Source: Telmatactis stephensoni
Taxonomy: Eukaryota > Cnidaria > Anthozoa > Actiniaria > Isophelliidae
Length of the DNA: 64,000 nt
Assembly (NCBI GenBank): GCA_029948255.1
Contig: JALIZF010001608.1
Span: forward strand, 1-64,000
Direction of reading: 5' to 3'
The notes below the pieces were generated by a model that ran no database searches, had not been told where the DNA came from, and saw only the letters and a list, made by a program, of their open reading frames with translations. Made by a program: the position numbers and the translations under genes. This document shows, piece by piece, positions 1-12,900 of the stretch. Each line of letters opens with the position of its first letter. The first letter of the stretch is position 1.

Positions 1-885
1 TCAATAAACTTTCTAATTACTATGCATAATCTGTATTCATCACATCACTGCGTTTCGGCCTCGCTCTCATGTTTATGGCGAAAAATCAGTACGATTTCGT
101 ATTCGTCAAACCCCCTTTTTCCTCCTTTCGAGATCCTGACACTTATGTCTTTTAAATCTATAATTTTGATTGTAATATGCCTTTAGAATCGATGAAATTA
201 ATGACTCTGGAAACAATTCTTGTACAAACTGTGAACACGAGTTTCAAAAACAATAGATTTGCAGGTGACCGTTTCTAAAACAATAGCCGTCACGCATGGC
301 TATGTTTAGAAAATCTAAAATTTTGATTCTTTGTGGCCACTTTTGCTACTTCTTTAATTGGATACCATTTAAGAATTAGAAGAATATATTAATAGGATAC
401 GATTTACGAATTAGGAGGATTCAAAAGAGAGAAAAATTGCTTGACCCGGTTGGTGATTATTGCACCACCAATGACGTCATCGACCCCGTAATCGCTGTAC
501 CGGAAACTCGCTGCGCTCGTACCCCATTCATGTCTCGTTGTACCACCCTCGTACCCCTGGGTGATGGGTAGCCCTAGCGGGCTCGAGGGGGAGGGGTCGT
601 ACCTCATCATACCTCAGAAAGGGGTAGCCCTACCGGGCTAGAGGGGGAGGGGTCGTACCCCATACCCCAGAGAGGGGAGGTAGCCCTACCGGGCTGGGGG
701 TTGGGGGGGGGGGGGGCTGTACCGGTTGCACCGGTCCCAGAACTGTCCTTTTCCTACTACTGTCTGACCTGACTGTCTGTTTGTCTATCTGTCTGTCTGT
801 CATAGAGGAGTGTTCATCTTAAATAGAATTGTCTTTGGTTGTTAATACTTAAGGTAATTTGTACCAAACCACTTTCCTTTTCCAG
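1..885. other. Upstream flank of the VWA gene, no exon recognised
   Basis: I see no convincing exon on either strand. The stretch holds a GC-rich tandem repeat (568-703), a G run near 700-715, and a short CTGT microsatellite (about 775-801). A polypyrimidine tract leads into the splice acceptor at 884-885. Earlier exons of the VWA gene must lie outside the window or in a form I cannot recognise. Confidence 0.5.
568..703. repeat. 56-bp GC-rich tandem repeat, about 2.5 copies
   Basis: The motif GTAGCCCTAGCGGGCT and close variants recur at 568, 624 and 680, an exact 56-bp spacing. Each is followed by a G-rich run and GGTCGTAC. No coding role is apparent. Confidence 0.85.
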
Positions 886-1239
886 AATGTTCTGCAAGAA
901 AAACAGCAACAAAATGCAACAAGAAAATTGATCTTGGAATCATCATTGATGCCTCAGCCAGTATGGGCCAAAAGAATTTCAAAACAGCAAAGCTGTTCGC
1001 CAGGAAGCTGTTGGACCGTTTTTCCATCTCTCAATCGCAAACTCGTGTGTCTCTAAACTATTTTTCGTTTTATCATCATATTGTGACGAAGTTTGATGAT
1101 GACGTGTTTGCTGATGATCTTAAATATCGGATTAAAAATATGAAGTTTGAAGGGTCGTTTACGAACTTGGCTAGAACCACTATGGGATTGCGGCATAATA
1201 TATATCCCGAGACAGAGGGATCTAGAGCAAATAAAAAAG
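886..1239 (+). CDS. VWA-domain protein, penultimate exon (MIDAS half)
   Basis: This exon encodes the N-terminal half of a von Willebrand factor A domain, a metal-dependent adhesion fold typical of extracellular matrix and secreted proteins (collagen VI, matrilin and similar). Seen: acceptor TTTTCCAG at 878-885 and donor AAAAAAG|GTAACA at 1239/1240. The reading frame begins with the last two bases of a codon and ends in phase 1. After a Cys-containing Lys-rich lead comes the strand IDLGIIIDASASMG with the DxSxS metal site, then helix FKTAKLFARKLLDRF, the strand TRVSLNYFSF, and GSFTNLA, which supplies the second MIDAS Thr. Phase 1 matches the next exon. The protein starts upstream of the window, so signal peptide and other domains are unknown. 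Confidence 0.85.
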
Positions 1240-1794
1240 GTAACAATAAATACAAAAAGTTGTCACCAACCAAGGGATTAAACGGCAGACAATTTTGTGG
1301 CTGGAATATTTTCCCTTGCGCACGGTCTCGAAGTACCAATTATAACGAAAACGATTTATGTAAATGTGCATTCATTCAAAACTAACTGAATGAACATGTG
1401 GTGGGTGATCAAAAGGCTAAAAAGATCGGGAAAAATTATTTTAGCTCTACAGAGTGATTTTCGCATGACTGTTGTAGATGTTTTTTCGGCGTGGACCGCG
1501 CCACGAGTGTGAACTCCGATCGATCCGCGCTATATATATACATTTGACATGCCCTGCCGTAACAATACATATGCCAGTTTTTCAGAGTCATAAAATCAGT
1601 TGTTATAAAGTAATTTTAAGGCCTTATCGCCTGACTCTAGAAAAAAATGGGAGGTCGAGGTGAGGGGACAGGCTCCCAATTCCATCCCCCCTATCTCTCC
1701 TTTCCCATTTCCCATTTCCCAGAGTATGATCAGAGGCTACACCCCATAAGGTAAGACACTATAGCCCTGACCATAACTGCCATTATTACCGCCA

Positions 1795-1902
1795 CCATGC
1801 ACTACAGTAATCATTGTTATCATCATCATCACCATCATTATCATCACCACCACCACCACCACTATCATTACTACCACCATCATCATCATCATCACTATAC
1901 GT
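1795..1902. repeat. CAT/CAC trinucleotide microsatellite in the VWA intron
   Basis: A run of CAT, CAC and TAC triplets inside the intron (1240-2018) between the two VWA exons. It is intronic and not predicted to be translated. Confidence 0.8.
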
Positions 1903-2018
1903 CATCACATATTATAGTAGGTCATAGTATTTACTAACCACTCAACAACAACACAAGCAGCACCTCTAAGTGTCTGCAAGTCGTTTCACACTCAGGTGAT
2001 TACACTTTTCTCATACAG

Positions 2019-2272
2019 GTTCAAAAATGGTAGCTGTCTACCTAACTGATGCTTTCGACACACTCGGGCCCGAGGAACTAGAATTTTATGCTAAAGAACT
2101 ACGCAATACTGGGGTGGAGGCGTATGTGGTTGGCGTTTTTGGTGAAAACAGCAAAGATGGAATAGCAGCGTTAGTTAGTGAACCAAGCGAGAAACACTCA
2201 TTTGTCATGTACAAAGACACCAAGAAAATGGGTCTAGAACTTGATAGACTTATACAACAAATTTGTCATTAA
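2019..2272 (+). CDS. VWA-domain protein, terminal exon
   Basis: This exon completes the VWA domain and ends the protein. The acceptor CATACAG ends at 2018. The split Gly codon (G at 1239 plus GT here) joins to the previous exon without a frame break. The core strand MVAVYLTDAF carries the third metal-site Asp, followed by helix LGPEELEFYAKELRNTG and strand VEAYVVGVFG. The domain ends in LDRLIQQICH and a stop. The usual TDG turn of VWA domains reads TDA here. There is no further domain after the VWA, so it is the C-terminal module, as in matrilin- or collagen-VI-like proteins; the exact family cannot be fixed from one domain. Confidence 0.85.
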
Positions 2273-4257
2273 CTTAGTTATTAAGTAATGGTCCGTCTAA
2301 AAAGCGTAGTACTTAATGGCATAGAATGCAGAAAGATGCACTGCTATTGTTGTATTGTTTAAATCATTTATCTTAGTTGGCTAAGACATGAAAATATAGC
2401 TATAACTTTGTAGGAAGCACATATATTTATTTCTTATTTTCTGAATGATTTCCTTTTAGAGGTAACTCTTTTGTGTTTAAATACTAGAGAAATCAATGTG
2501 GGTAACATTGCAAATTGGTAGCTTTTCTTTTCTATAATGTTTGACTCCTGTGATTAATTGAAAATTGTGAACTCAAAAGAAAATCATTTTTTAGAAGCAA
2601 GCTTCAAAAATATTCTTTCCTTCAAAAACATGTTCTCCATAGGTTGAAACATCCCCAGTATGAAAATTTCAAAATTCTGATGTGGGGAAAGCGATATGCC
2701 TTGGAACAGTAAAAAGTACTGCAGTTTTTATAAGGACCATTATTTAAGTAATTGTCCGAGTAAGAGGTAGGCAATTGAACTCTCTATTGTTCTGTGGCAA
2801 TTTCAACTTCCCCATATAAGAATGTCTTAGTTTTCAGACTGATAATATATCAACCTATGGATAACACATTTTTAAAATAAAATGTGTAAAAATCATGTTT
2901 TAGAACAAAATTTATCTCGTCCAATTATAAGCGCGTAAAACAATAGTCAAGAGACGCTTCCAATTTACCATGTAATTGTTGCCCACATAATAATGTTGCT
3001 ATATTAAAACTTAGAAAAGATTACACGATGAAGCAATTACACATTAAATAAAATAGAAAAAATGTATTTAAATTGAATTCAAGGCAGATTTTCCTGTTTT
3101 AACTAAAGAAAAGGACGGTTTAAACAATATCACAGCTAACACCTTTCTGCACTCTTCATCTTTGGTTGCCTACTTCTTACTTCGACCATTAATTACTCAG
3201 ATATGAAACAGAAGAACCCTGCAACTACGAACTCCCAAGAAGGTTTAGAATGGCCGAGGAGTTCAGCGTTCGAGCGACAGACAAGTATGGCTTTAACTCG
3301 ATTTTTAATTGGCAATGCACAGCCGGATGGCGTCTGAATTAGGCCTAATAAAATAACAACAGTGTTGGGTATGTAAGCGCGTGACTCTTGAGATCTGTTG
3401 CGCGCGGTGATCTGAGAAAGGCGCCAAAAATATGTATTTAACTCATCTTTTTACACTATGTAAAGCGAATTGTACAAATTTGGGAGATAAGTTGCTAGAC
3501 ATTGATTTGAAGATTATATGGTTATAAGTCGAAGATAAAATAGTCCTATTTTCAAAACGACTAAAATGAAAAGAGGAATAAAATGAAATCAGTGAAGTAT
3601 TCTTGTAATCACAATGCATTGTTTTAAGTACTCTGGTAAAGAATCTTCTTATCAAAATGCAAAAGATACTACAGAATACCAAAACTTTCAGTCAATACCA
3701 AAAGGTCTATTTGAAGTAAGATAGGAATGTAACGGAAGAGAAAATATAGTAAGCGATTCCGAGCAATACTGACGGTTATTTATAGCAAAGCTCGATTTCA
3801 AATGTACAAAGTCTATTTGCATGAAACAGCCAAATACTCATATCTGGTTTTCTAAACTGATTTCCACTCATAGCTGGCAAATTTGCGCAAAACAGCCCTT
3901 TGAAATTCAACGCTAGTCAGTGCAGTTTTTTTTTTTTTTCACTCAGACTTTGACCACAAGCTAAAAACCCTGCGTGCAGAAGCTATTTCAAAGTAGCATC
4001 TGCTTAAAATAGCGTCTGCTTGCAAGGTAAAATAAAGAAAAAAATCGGCAATTAATATTTTAGCGTGAGCAAGAGCAAGTCTCTACAAGAGATCGTCGAG
4101 TTAAAAAGATTTAAATAAAAAGATTAAAGGTCAAAGAATGAAGTATACTGGTCGTGCCCGTCAGTAGAAAAAGGTCTACTCACGCGTGATTATTTCTAAA
4201 ATATAAATAGTTGAAAATTGATTATTTAAGATATTTTGGTCGATAATGGCCTGGAGG
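2273..4257. other. Intergenic interval between convergent VWA and TRPA genes
   Basis: The VWA gene (plus) and TRPA gene (minus) converge here, so both 3' UTRs should lie in this stretch. AATAAA-like signals occur near 2877 for the plus strand. A weak imperfect inverted repeat spans about 2636-2863 (CCATAGGTTGA against TCAACCTATGG), and a T run lies at about 3927-3939. No further exon is seen. Confidence 0.5.
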
Positions 4258-6946
4258 TTAGTGACGTTTGAACCATCCCACAATGCCTCTCTTGAAGGTC
4301 CCGGCTCCTTCAGTGTCCACTCCCTCTCGTCGACCAATTGCCTTGAGAAGATGAGATTGTTGTTTCATCATTTTGTAAATTTCGTCAATCCTGTGGGGTA
4401 GGAAAGAGGAATTTAGTTCCAAATGTTCAAAATAATATAATAATTTTGTCTTTCCGGTGGCGAGAAGGGAGAGGAAGAAGTTTCAACATGTTCTTTTTGA
4501 GGGGGAGGGGAGGGGGTGTTAAAATGTGAAAATCTTGCATTGTATACACCTTAGTCCAGTCCCAGACTCTCTTTCTTGCCGCTCCAGGACTCGCGGAGAA
4601 AGAGAGTCCAGTATAACTTGCATGCGCATGTCAGTTTAGTGACCACGCGATCACCACATTCATGTGGTGATCGCGTGGTTACAAATCCTAAAGGCATCTG
4701 ATGATTCAAGATGGCTGAAGAAGAAAGTGTTTTGTATACACGATATTAGTCTCATTTCGGAAAGCCATTTGTTGATTCAGTGAGCTATGCACTTGGAAAA
4801 ACCAACTATAATCTTTTACCAAAGTTTGAGCAGTTACAGGCCATTTACGGATGGACAGTTGTGAAAGACGTATTTGTGAATTTTTCGATACGCATCACTA
4901 CCACTGCTACCAAACACTGACATTTGCATATTGCAAGCTCGCAAAATACTAATTAATCAATTGATTGGCTCATTTTGCACATGCGCATGCAAGTTATACT
5001 GGACTCTCTTTCTCCGCGAGTTCTGGAGCGGCAAGAAAGAGAGTCTGGGACTGGACTATATACACCTACGATATGCCAGAGCCGGTCAAAAATTATATTC
5101 GAAATAAAATCATCATCAACATCACGATCGCTAATACAATCTGTCCACCTTTCAGAATAGTGCGCAAGCTCTTAAAGGTTTAATAGATTTCAAGTTCTAA
5201 CGCAAGAACGAGATCAATCATTTTGACTCATTTAAAAAATATTAAAAATATTTTTTAAGAAATAATGCCCAATTGTAAAGTTTTGTCTAACGAGAACAAT
5301 AGCTCACTCTCGATATAGTGGATAATCATGCATGAGCGATACTAGAATATTGGGTCAAGTCCAGGCTCATTACGATTTCTCCATTTTTAGACCGGAGCCT
5401 CGTTTTGTATGTCTTTGTTCTCGATCACTCACCCAATATATCGAAAGTGGGCTTTGTTTCTGTCCTGCTCGTGCCAGCCCGCTCACTAAGTCAAATTCGA
5501 ATTTCGCTCAGTCAAACAAATTTGAATTCTCGGCTTTTTAGAAATAGAAACCGATGAGCGCGCCCTTTTCAATGCCACTGAAAATTGAAGAGAGTGTAAG
5601 ATATTCAATGATTTCATACTTGTTCTCTTGTTCCTCAATTCTGTCAATGATCTGCATCAATGCTGGTGGGACTTCATCATCTTCCCCCGAGTTTTCTGGC
5701 TGACCAAATCCTTGAATCCTATCCAGAACCTGGTAGATTGTAGTAAAGTACAGAATTTAGAGTTGGTTAAAATTGTTTTGGGAGGGCGTGGTGCGTTCCG
5801 CACAACAACATGTGGCGTCAATGTTGCAACTCAGTTTCCTTTCATATTGTACGCAACTGGTTTGAAAGCACAGCCAATCCTTTTATCTTCAAAGGAACAA
5901 CACCGACGCAGGCATCGCCATTTTTGCCACATGTTGTATTTTACTGCTCACAACGTAGACTTATAGGTGGATCTTTGTTTACAATTTTTGCTCATTAGCA
6001 TAGGCATTTCTCTTTTCAACCAAATAAACACCAAATCACCTCTGAATATTGAAACTGAGGACATGGCAAAACTAGCTTTCTTTGGAAATTTGAGCGTGGT
6101 ACAAGCAATAGTTTTTGCAGTGATGCAGTTTTAAAATCTCTAAATTTTACAGAGAATGTATGGGCTCATTAGCGCTTTTGCCATCCAGAAATTTGAAAGC
6201 AAATTGGAAGCTGGATATCTCGCACAATATTGCATGCAAAGAGCTAAAAAATTCGTAGAGTACTTATATTAAAATGCTCTTAAAAGTTTTGGACTCAGTT
6301 GTAATCTTATCGATTTTTAACCGTATGCTAATGAAGCAGAATGTAAACACATGACGTCAGCAAAGATCCTCCTATACCATAAGTCGGTTTGTTCGCTCTT
6401 CAGTTGGGCTTCCTGTGGTTGAGCGACCTACCAGTATAAAAGAGCGAAAGCTACGACTTACGGAATCAGTCTGCTCGCAACGACGTGGCAGATGTAGAAC
6501 TACAAAAATTATGCTTCTTCAAAAGTTGCGCGCAGACGTTGCAAGGGTAACACACGGTAAAATTATAGTCGGCTTTAGCGTAAAACAAAAAAGCATTAAT
6601 TACATCGTGTGTCCAGGCGTCTTTGAAAGAACTCTCTACAAAAGAAGTAGCACTAGTTAAACTAGTAGTACTAGTACTAATTGCAGTAAACAAAATTCCT
6701 TCAGACCACCAGCTGTAATATGCTATGTCTCGCGTTCTTGAAAAACCAAAACTAATTTCAAAGTATTTTATACTGATGGAATTTAGTTATGCTCAACCAA
6801 TAATATGAGTCAGTTGTAAAATGTCAGTATCTTACTCTGCTTTTCAAGGGTGTTTTCCTATTTGGATAGATCACATGTTCCAGCACTTGCACACGACGTA
6901 AGATAAACGCGGGTAGAGATTCCTCGACCTCTAGAAGCAACTCAAC
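4258..6946 (-). CDS. TRPA exons 27-29: post-S6 helix and C-terminal coiled coil
   Basis: Residues 1033-1149. VELLLEVEESLPAFILRRVQ is the helix that follows S6 in TRPA proteins. After a Pro/Asp/Glu-rich spacer comes a predicted coiled coil (LMQIIDRIEEQENKIDEIYK, then MMKQQSHLLKAI), which in this family forms the central tetrameric stalk. The protein ends FKRGIVGWFKRH and a TAA at 4258-4260. Confidence 0.9.
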
Positions 6947-9900
6947 CTGACAAAAATTAACAACAACTTGACATTAAGGTTTTGTTTGCCTATTTTGTCG
7001 TATAGACCTGTCTGCCTGTCTGTCTGTCTGCCTGTCTGTTTTTCATTTATTCAATTGGTCTGTCTGTCAGACCAACCGGCAGACACCTCACCTGCATGAC
7101 GTAACGATCCATCACGGACTTCTGCTGGATCTTATCAATGTCACCAACAGCCAAACCAATCTGTAGAATAAACAATTGTGATTGACTCGATTATGATTTC
7201 TATACTTTCAGTTAAGTGTCAGTTTCTCTCCCCGGCCCCTCCCCGCGTCTAGATCTAGAGATTCTAGGGCCTTTAGAAAGCGTTTTAAATGTCTGGGCTA
7301 GAGGAGTTAGTTTGGTTTCCTCGGTTCTTAAACACCTATTTCAAATTAAACATGTTAAAGATCAATCTATCTGAGGCAACATATTTTTTCTACTTTTTTT
7401 AATGCAAAGCTGTATCATTCGTTTTTATCAAAATTTGCAGCTAGTGACTCGGTCTGTGAGTGTCAAATTCAGATATCCGATTATCAACGTTTTTGAAATA
7501 GATACTACTAAGCAAGATATTAAGAGTAAATGATCTTAATGAGAAGTTCAAGCAAAACATAAAATGTGAGGGTCCTCAATACTTTTGATTAGGAAAAAAC
7601 ATTAACAAAATTCACAAAACAAGAGATCTATTATTCCACGGGATCCCATCACTTACCAGCATGTTCATGAGGATGATAGGCATTCCCAAGCAGAAGAGCA
7701 GAAAGAGGAGGTTCATAGCTTCAGGATGATGTAACTTAGACGAAGGAATAAATGTGTCCTCGTAGTTTAATTCTCCAAGGGTCATGGCAAACGTTTTCAT
7801 GATGGAGTACCAGAAAGTACTGTAGGCAAGCTTAAGGGGAAATCAATCAATCAAGATTAGTCAGTTAGTCACGGTCAGTCGGTCAGTCGGTTGGTCAGTC
7901 AGTCAGTCCGTTGGTCAGTCCGTCAGTCAGTCAGTCCGTCTGTCAGTCCGTCAGTCCGTCAGTCCGTCAGTCCGTCAGTCCGTCAGTCCGTCAGTCCGTC
8001 AGTCCGTCAGTCCGTCAGTCCGTCAGTCCGTCAGTCCGTCAGTCCGTCAGTCCGTCAGTCCGTCAGTCCGTCAGTCCGTCAGTCCGTCAGTCCGTCAGTC
8101 AGTCCGTCCGCCCGTCCGTCCGTCCGTCCGTCCGTCCGTCCGTCGGTCAGTAAGTCAGTCTATTGGTCAGTCAGTCAGTCCGTCCGTCCGTTCGTCCGTC
8201 CATCAGTCCGTCAGTAAGTCAGTCCCCTCCATCCGTCCGTCGGTCAGTCAGTCAGTCAGTCTATTGGTCAGTCAGTTAGTCCGTCCGTCCGTCCGTCTGT
8301 CCGTCCGCCCGTCCGTTGGTCGGTCAGTCAGTCAGTCAGTCAGTCGATTGGTCAGTTAGTCAGTCAGTCAGTCGGTTGGTCGGTCGGTCAGTCCGCGGTC
8401 AGTCAGTTGGTCTGTCAGTCAGTCAGCTAGCAAACTGGTCAGTCACGTCAGTCAAATTAAAAAGACAGTGTTTCTATTACATACCCTGTTATCTATCAAG
8501 ACAAAGAACGTTGTACCAAAAGCTATCAGGAACAAACCAAACAACAGCATAACCTACAAAAACACACAAAATTATTACTCCCAATTAACGAAAAACCCAG
8601 GTCTTCATCAAAGTGCTTAATTGTGTATTATTGCATTCGGCGATCTCCTTTTCTCTCTTTTGTGCAGCGAACATCAGCGTTGGGGATCGAGGTTTGGGGT
8701 TAGGAGATTAGAGAAGGGGGAGGGGTTAACTAGTGTGGCACGTGACTGACGTGTGTCGGGGCATCCGCATTGTACCTGCAGGAGTGTTTTGAACATTGTC
8801 GTCAGCATGATGACGTATTTTCCATAAAAGGACATTCTACAAATAAAACATTAAAAACGAAATTGGTTATGAAAGCAAAACGAATCTCGTGATCATGAAA
8901 AACTGCACTTGTACACAGAATAAAGAATAACAACGTCAGTACTATCCCAGTACTTACCTTCTAAAATAGAGAATCAGGTTCAACCAGCCTAAAAACAGTG
9001 AAAACGCTCCGGCTTGTGGGACGCTTTCTGGTTTACACATTTCAGGCCGAGAAAATAGATATGATAGTGCGCATGCGTATATGATCCACTCGATATAATT
9101 GGTGTAGTCTGTGAAGTATCGAAATCTCTGCAAAAAAGAATGCAACAAGTGCTAGAATTTTGGTCCCGGAAATGAGTTGGGAAGTCCAGGATTCAAGCTT
9201 GATTGATTGAACTCTTTTAAAAGTGCGATCGATTTACATTCGTGATCCCATCCTTTTCGGTTAACGTTTCCCTCAGCTCCCCAGCACTCTGGTGTACTTG
9301 ACATAAGAGGAATAGATCTAGAGAGAATTCACATCTGCTCTGTGGATAAAAACTCTGGTGGTTTTACGTATACATTACGTTACGCTTACGTCACGTTACG
9401 TGATTAATTTCTCCTTTCAACATGTACCATGTACAGACAACAACGCTTTGCCTGTTTCAGGGCTGATCCCACTGTATAATCTTGGGAAAGGTAACAGGCA
9501 GAAAACAACTACTCACCAATCTATAGATCTGTAAGACTTCTTTACTAAGATGAAATACAGCTAGTACAATGGCAACGTAGTTCAGTATACGAACTGTATA
9601 CAATTCCTAGTCGGAGAAATACAAAAAATATAAAGGTATTTCTTTATTGGAACAGTGGTAGGCTAGTTGGTTAGTACGCAGGTCTTCACGACTTTGGTTA
9701 TCGTGTTTCTGGATCATTCATGAACGTGAATAATATCCAAAGTGTCCGTCCTGTCTGTTTCCTTCCTGTTAGTAATTTTCTAAGCAACCGTTGTTCATCT
9801 CACTCCATTCCCCTGGACAAAATCAAAGTCCAATCTCAGCTCATGCGCGGTATGTATTATGGTTCACGCACATCTACGTACACGGGTTTCACGATTTAAC

Positions 9901-12900
9901 TAATTAAATTCAATCGCGCCAAAATCACGAAACACATATGAATTTTCCAGAGACATTCGACAACTAAGATTAATGAGGCAATGTACTCACTGCATCGGAA
10001 TATTTGGCGAGTTTTGAATCAGGTTTTCCCTATGGAGTAGTAAAAATAATGTCACGATTTGTTACCACTTCATACCTTCGGTTATCCGAGTATCTGTCTG
10101 TCTGTGTGTCAATCCAATCGTCTGTCTGTCTATTCGTCTGTCTGTCTGTCTGTCTGTCTCCCTGCCTGTCTTTCTGTTTGAAATCATGTCGGCGCGTTTT
10201 AATGAGTCAGAGAGGATAAACTTGTAGGAAAAATTAAAAATAAATTCAGGAGAAGGGAACGAGGGTTGCTCTCACCAGATTATAAGAGGTTCCGTTAGCC
10301 GGATGTCCGACTAAGATATTTACACTACAGTAGTCTATCTTCTTCTTACTAATAAATCTCAAACTATGCTCATCAGCTGAATGTTTCAGAATTCCAAACT
10401 TAATACTTTTGGCTGCATATCAGTATTGCAAATAATCGATTATACCTTAACAATAATTGTAGATCCACAATATTTGCTGTTATTAGCCCTCAATCCACAA
10501 AAAGCTTCCTCGTTGGACCTCAGATATACCACCAATGACGTAAAACACAGTAAAAATGCCACATAAATGGACAGATTTATGAAGAATGTCAGCCAACCAA
10601 ATTTCTTCCTAAAACAAGGACATTCAAGTTATATTTGGCTAAGTTTCGAGTGAGGGGCCCAAGAATGACCCTTGAGGAACCCCACTTGATATATTCAGTA
10701 AAGAGATTTAAAGGAAATCGAGATAAGACATTTTCATAGTATCATGTACGATAAATACCTGAATACTTAATGACCTGCTTTCATTGGCAAGATAAGTACA
10801 AATTAATCACAGTCTAGAGAGAAATCTAAGAAATGCTTACCATTTGATTTTCATCAGAAAGAAACACACAGGATGAGTCAAGCAGTTTTCGCGTCTTCGT
10901 TCAGCCATTGTCTATAAATATGTACACAAAAAACTTCTCATGCACGAACAATTGAAAAACAAACAAACAAACAAACAAACAAACAAACAAACAAACAAAC
11001 AAACAAACAAACAGACAAACCCCCCCTCAAAAAAAATAAAAAAATAAAAAATAAAACAAAACAAAACAAAAAGAAACCGAGAAATATATTTGCTGATCTT
11101 TTTTTGATGACAAATAAACCGCGGGTCACATCCCTAGGACAAGAGAAGTAATATATATAAATATATATATATATAAACCATTATATGATGTGGACAGGTG
11201 TGCGGTGTGAACTTTCCTAAAAGTAACTTGACGTTTGGGGCTAAAAGTCCTCCCTAATACTAACCCTAAACCTAACGCCATCTTTAATATCATAAACTGT
11301 ATACATACACATGACATAATGTAAACCATTTTTATCTGAACAACATTAACGACAATTCCTCAATATTTTTTAAAGTTTTACACAGGGTACTCACCCTCAA
11401 AACCGTTAATGTTTCCTTGAATTTCTGGTCTGAACTGTATTTGCCTTGAACCAGTCCAAGATCATAGGTAATCTATTACAAATTTATTAACGTAAATCAA
11501 TAATTCATTATGCCATGACGTCATACGGTTTTTTACTAAAATGTTGGGCTTCCTGTGTTTGTTTATGTACCTTGTAATCCTGGCTGTTGGCATCTCCTTC
11601 ATACGTAATACAACGATCCAACACTTTCTATTGAAATACAAACAAATTAAAACTAAGACGTTGTTTAGATCTCAGGTTTCTCAGGATGGCATTAGGTCCT
11701 TGACTCTATTCTATCTTCAAGCTTATTCATCTTTCTTAGACAAGAAGTTCTTGTATAGATAATATTTCAAATGTGATAAATAGACAAAACATTTTGATTA
11801 AAATAAAATATGTAATGGTACCTCAGCTACGTCAGGCATAAACTTGACAAGGGTCTGTAGCTGCGCAACCCCTCCCCCTGGGGAAACCAATATCACCTCC
11901 TTCCACCTAAAATCAAAATAACATATGCGTTTGATTAGAGGGAAAGGGGGCTTGAACTATCATGGCTGCTGTATGTGACGTCGCTTGGAATTCCTAAGCC
12001 CGGTTGTTGGTCTAGCGTTAACCCAGGTTAAATGCAAAGAAAATCATTCATTTTAACCCTTGGATAGTTGTAACCCGCTTTCGAACAACTGAACCCAGCA
12101 GATTGGGCATCACAACGTCCAGTATCTTAATAAAGTAGATTTCGTATGACTGTGAAAACGGCACCCCACGGTCACGGCACGGTTACGGCAGGAATTTCAT
12201 TTTTTATAGACAACACGGCATTGACACGGTCACGGTACGGCGCGGTCTGTTTCACACTCATTCGAAATCTGCTCTATGGAAACTCTAAGTCACGCCATTG
12301 TCGAACATCAAGTTTTAGACGTTGTATGCAATCTTGGAGACAGCAAACGAAGGAAACTCGTATTGATGTTGGAGCAGTCATTATTGAACACAGGGATCCC
12401 AACTGAAAGCTGCCTACCTGTCATGTTCAGCAATGGCCACTGCAACATCGTGTTTATCAGCATTAATAGCAACATCCAGTACGCTTTGGTTGTATTTATT
12501 CAACAGTATCTGCTGCTCGGGTACCGATAGCAAGTGCGACACGAGCTGGGCGTGGCCAGACATTGCGGCGAGGTTAAGTGCAGTGTTCTGATTCTTGTCC
12601 AAGATGTTCAGACAGTCTGGGTGGGAATGTAGAATGTACTCAACACACGACATTGATCCTCTCATTGCTGATAGGTGTAATGGAGTGCGCTCATTACGGT
12701 CCCTGCAAATACATCACAATTACATAAATTAAAAGAGTTGGAACCAAGGTCTTCTACACAAACGTGTAGCCTATGACTTGGTTAATGTGCGGCCTTTTAA
12801 ACCAGAGGCGTTGTGAGGAACTACTAGCATTGTTGGTGAGAGGAAACAAAGTGCACTCTGGTTATCAAGTGAAAATCTCGTAAGGTTCTTTACTTTTTCT

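Noticed and set aside
7812..7821. Alternative acceptor for the TRPA pore exon (CCTACAG before TACTTTC)
   Set aside because: It would give a phase mismatch with the S5 exon donor at 8485; the acceptor at 7831-7832 restores phase and adds the expected LAYS residues.
7891..8217. Ser/Val/Arg/Gln repeat protein of about 108 residues
   Set aside because: It is the translation of the GTCAGTCC octamer satellite, located within an intron of the opposite-strand TRPA gene.
10345..10350. Upstream acceptor ATTAG for TRPA exon 19
   Set aside because: It would need a split codon that the previous exon, ending in phase 0, does not supply; the next AG (10345-10346) is in phase.
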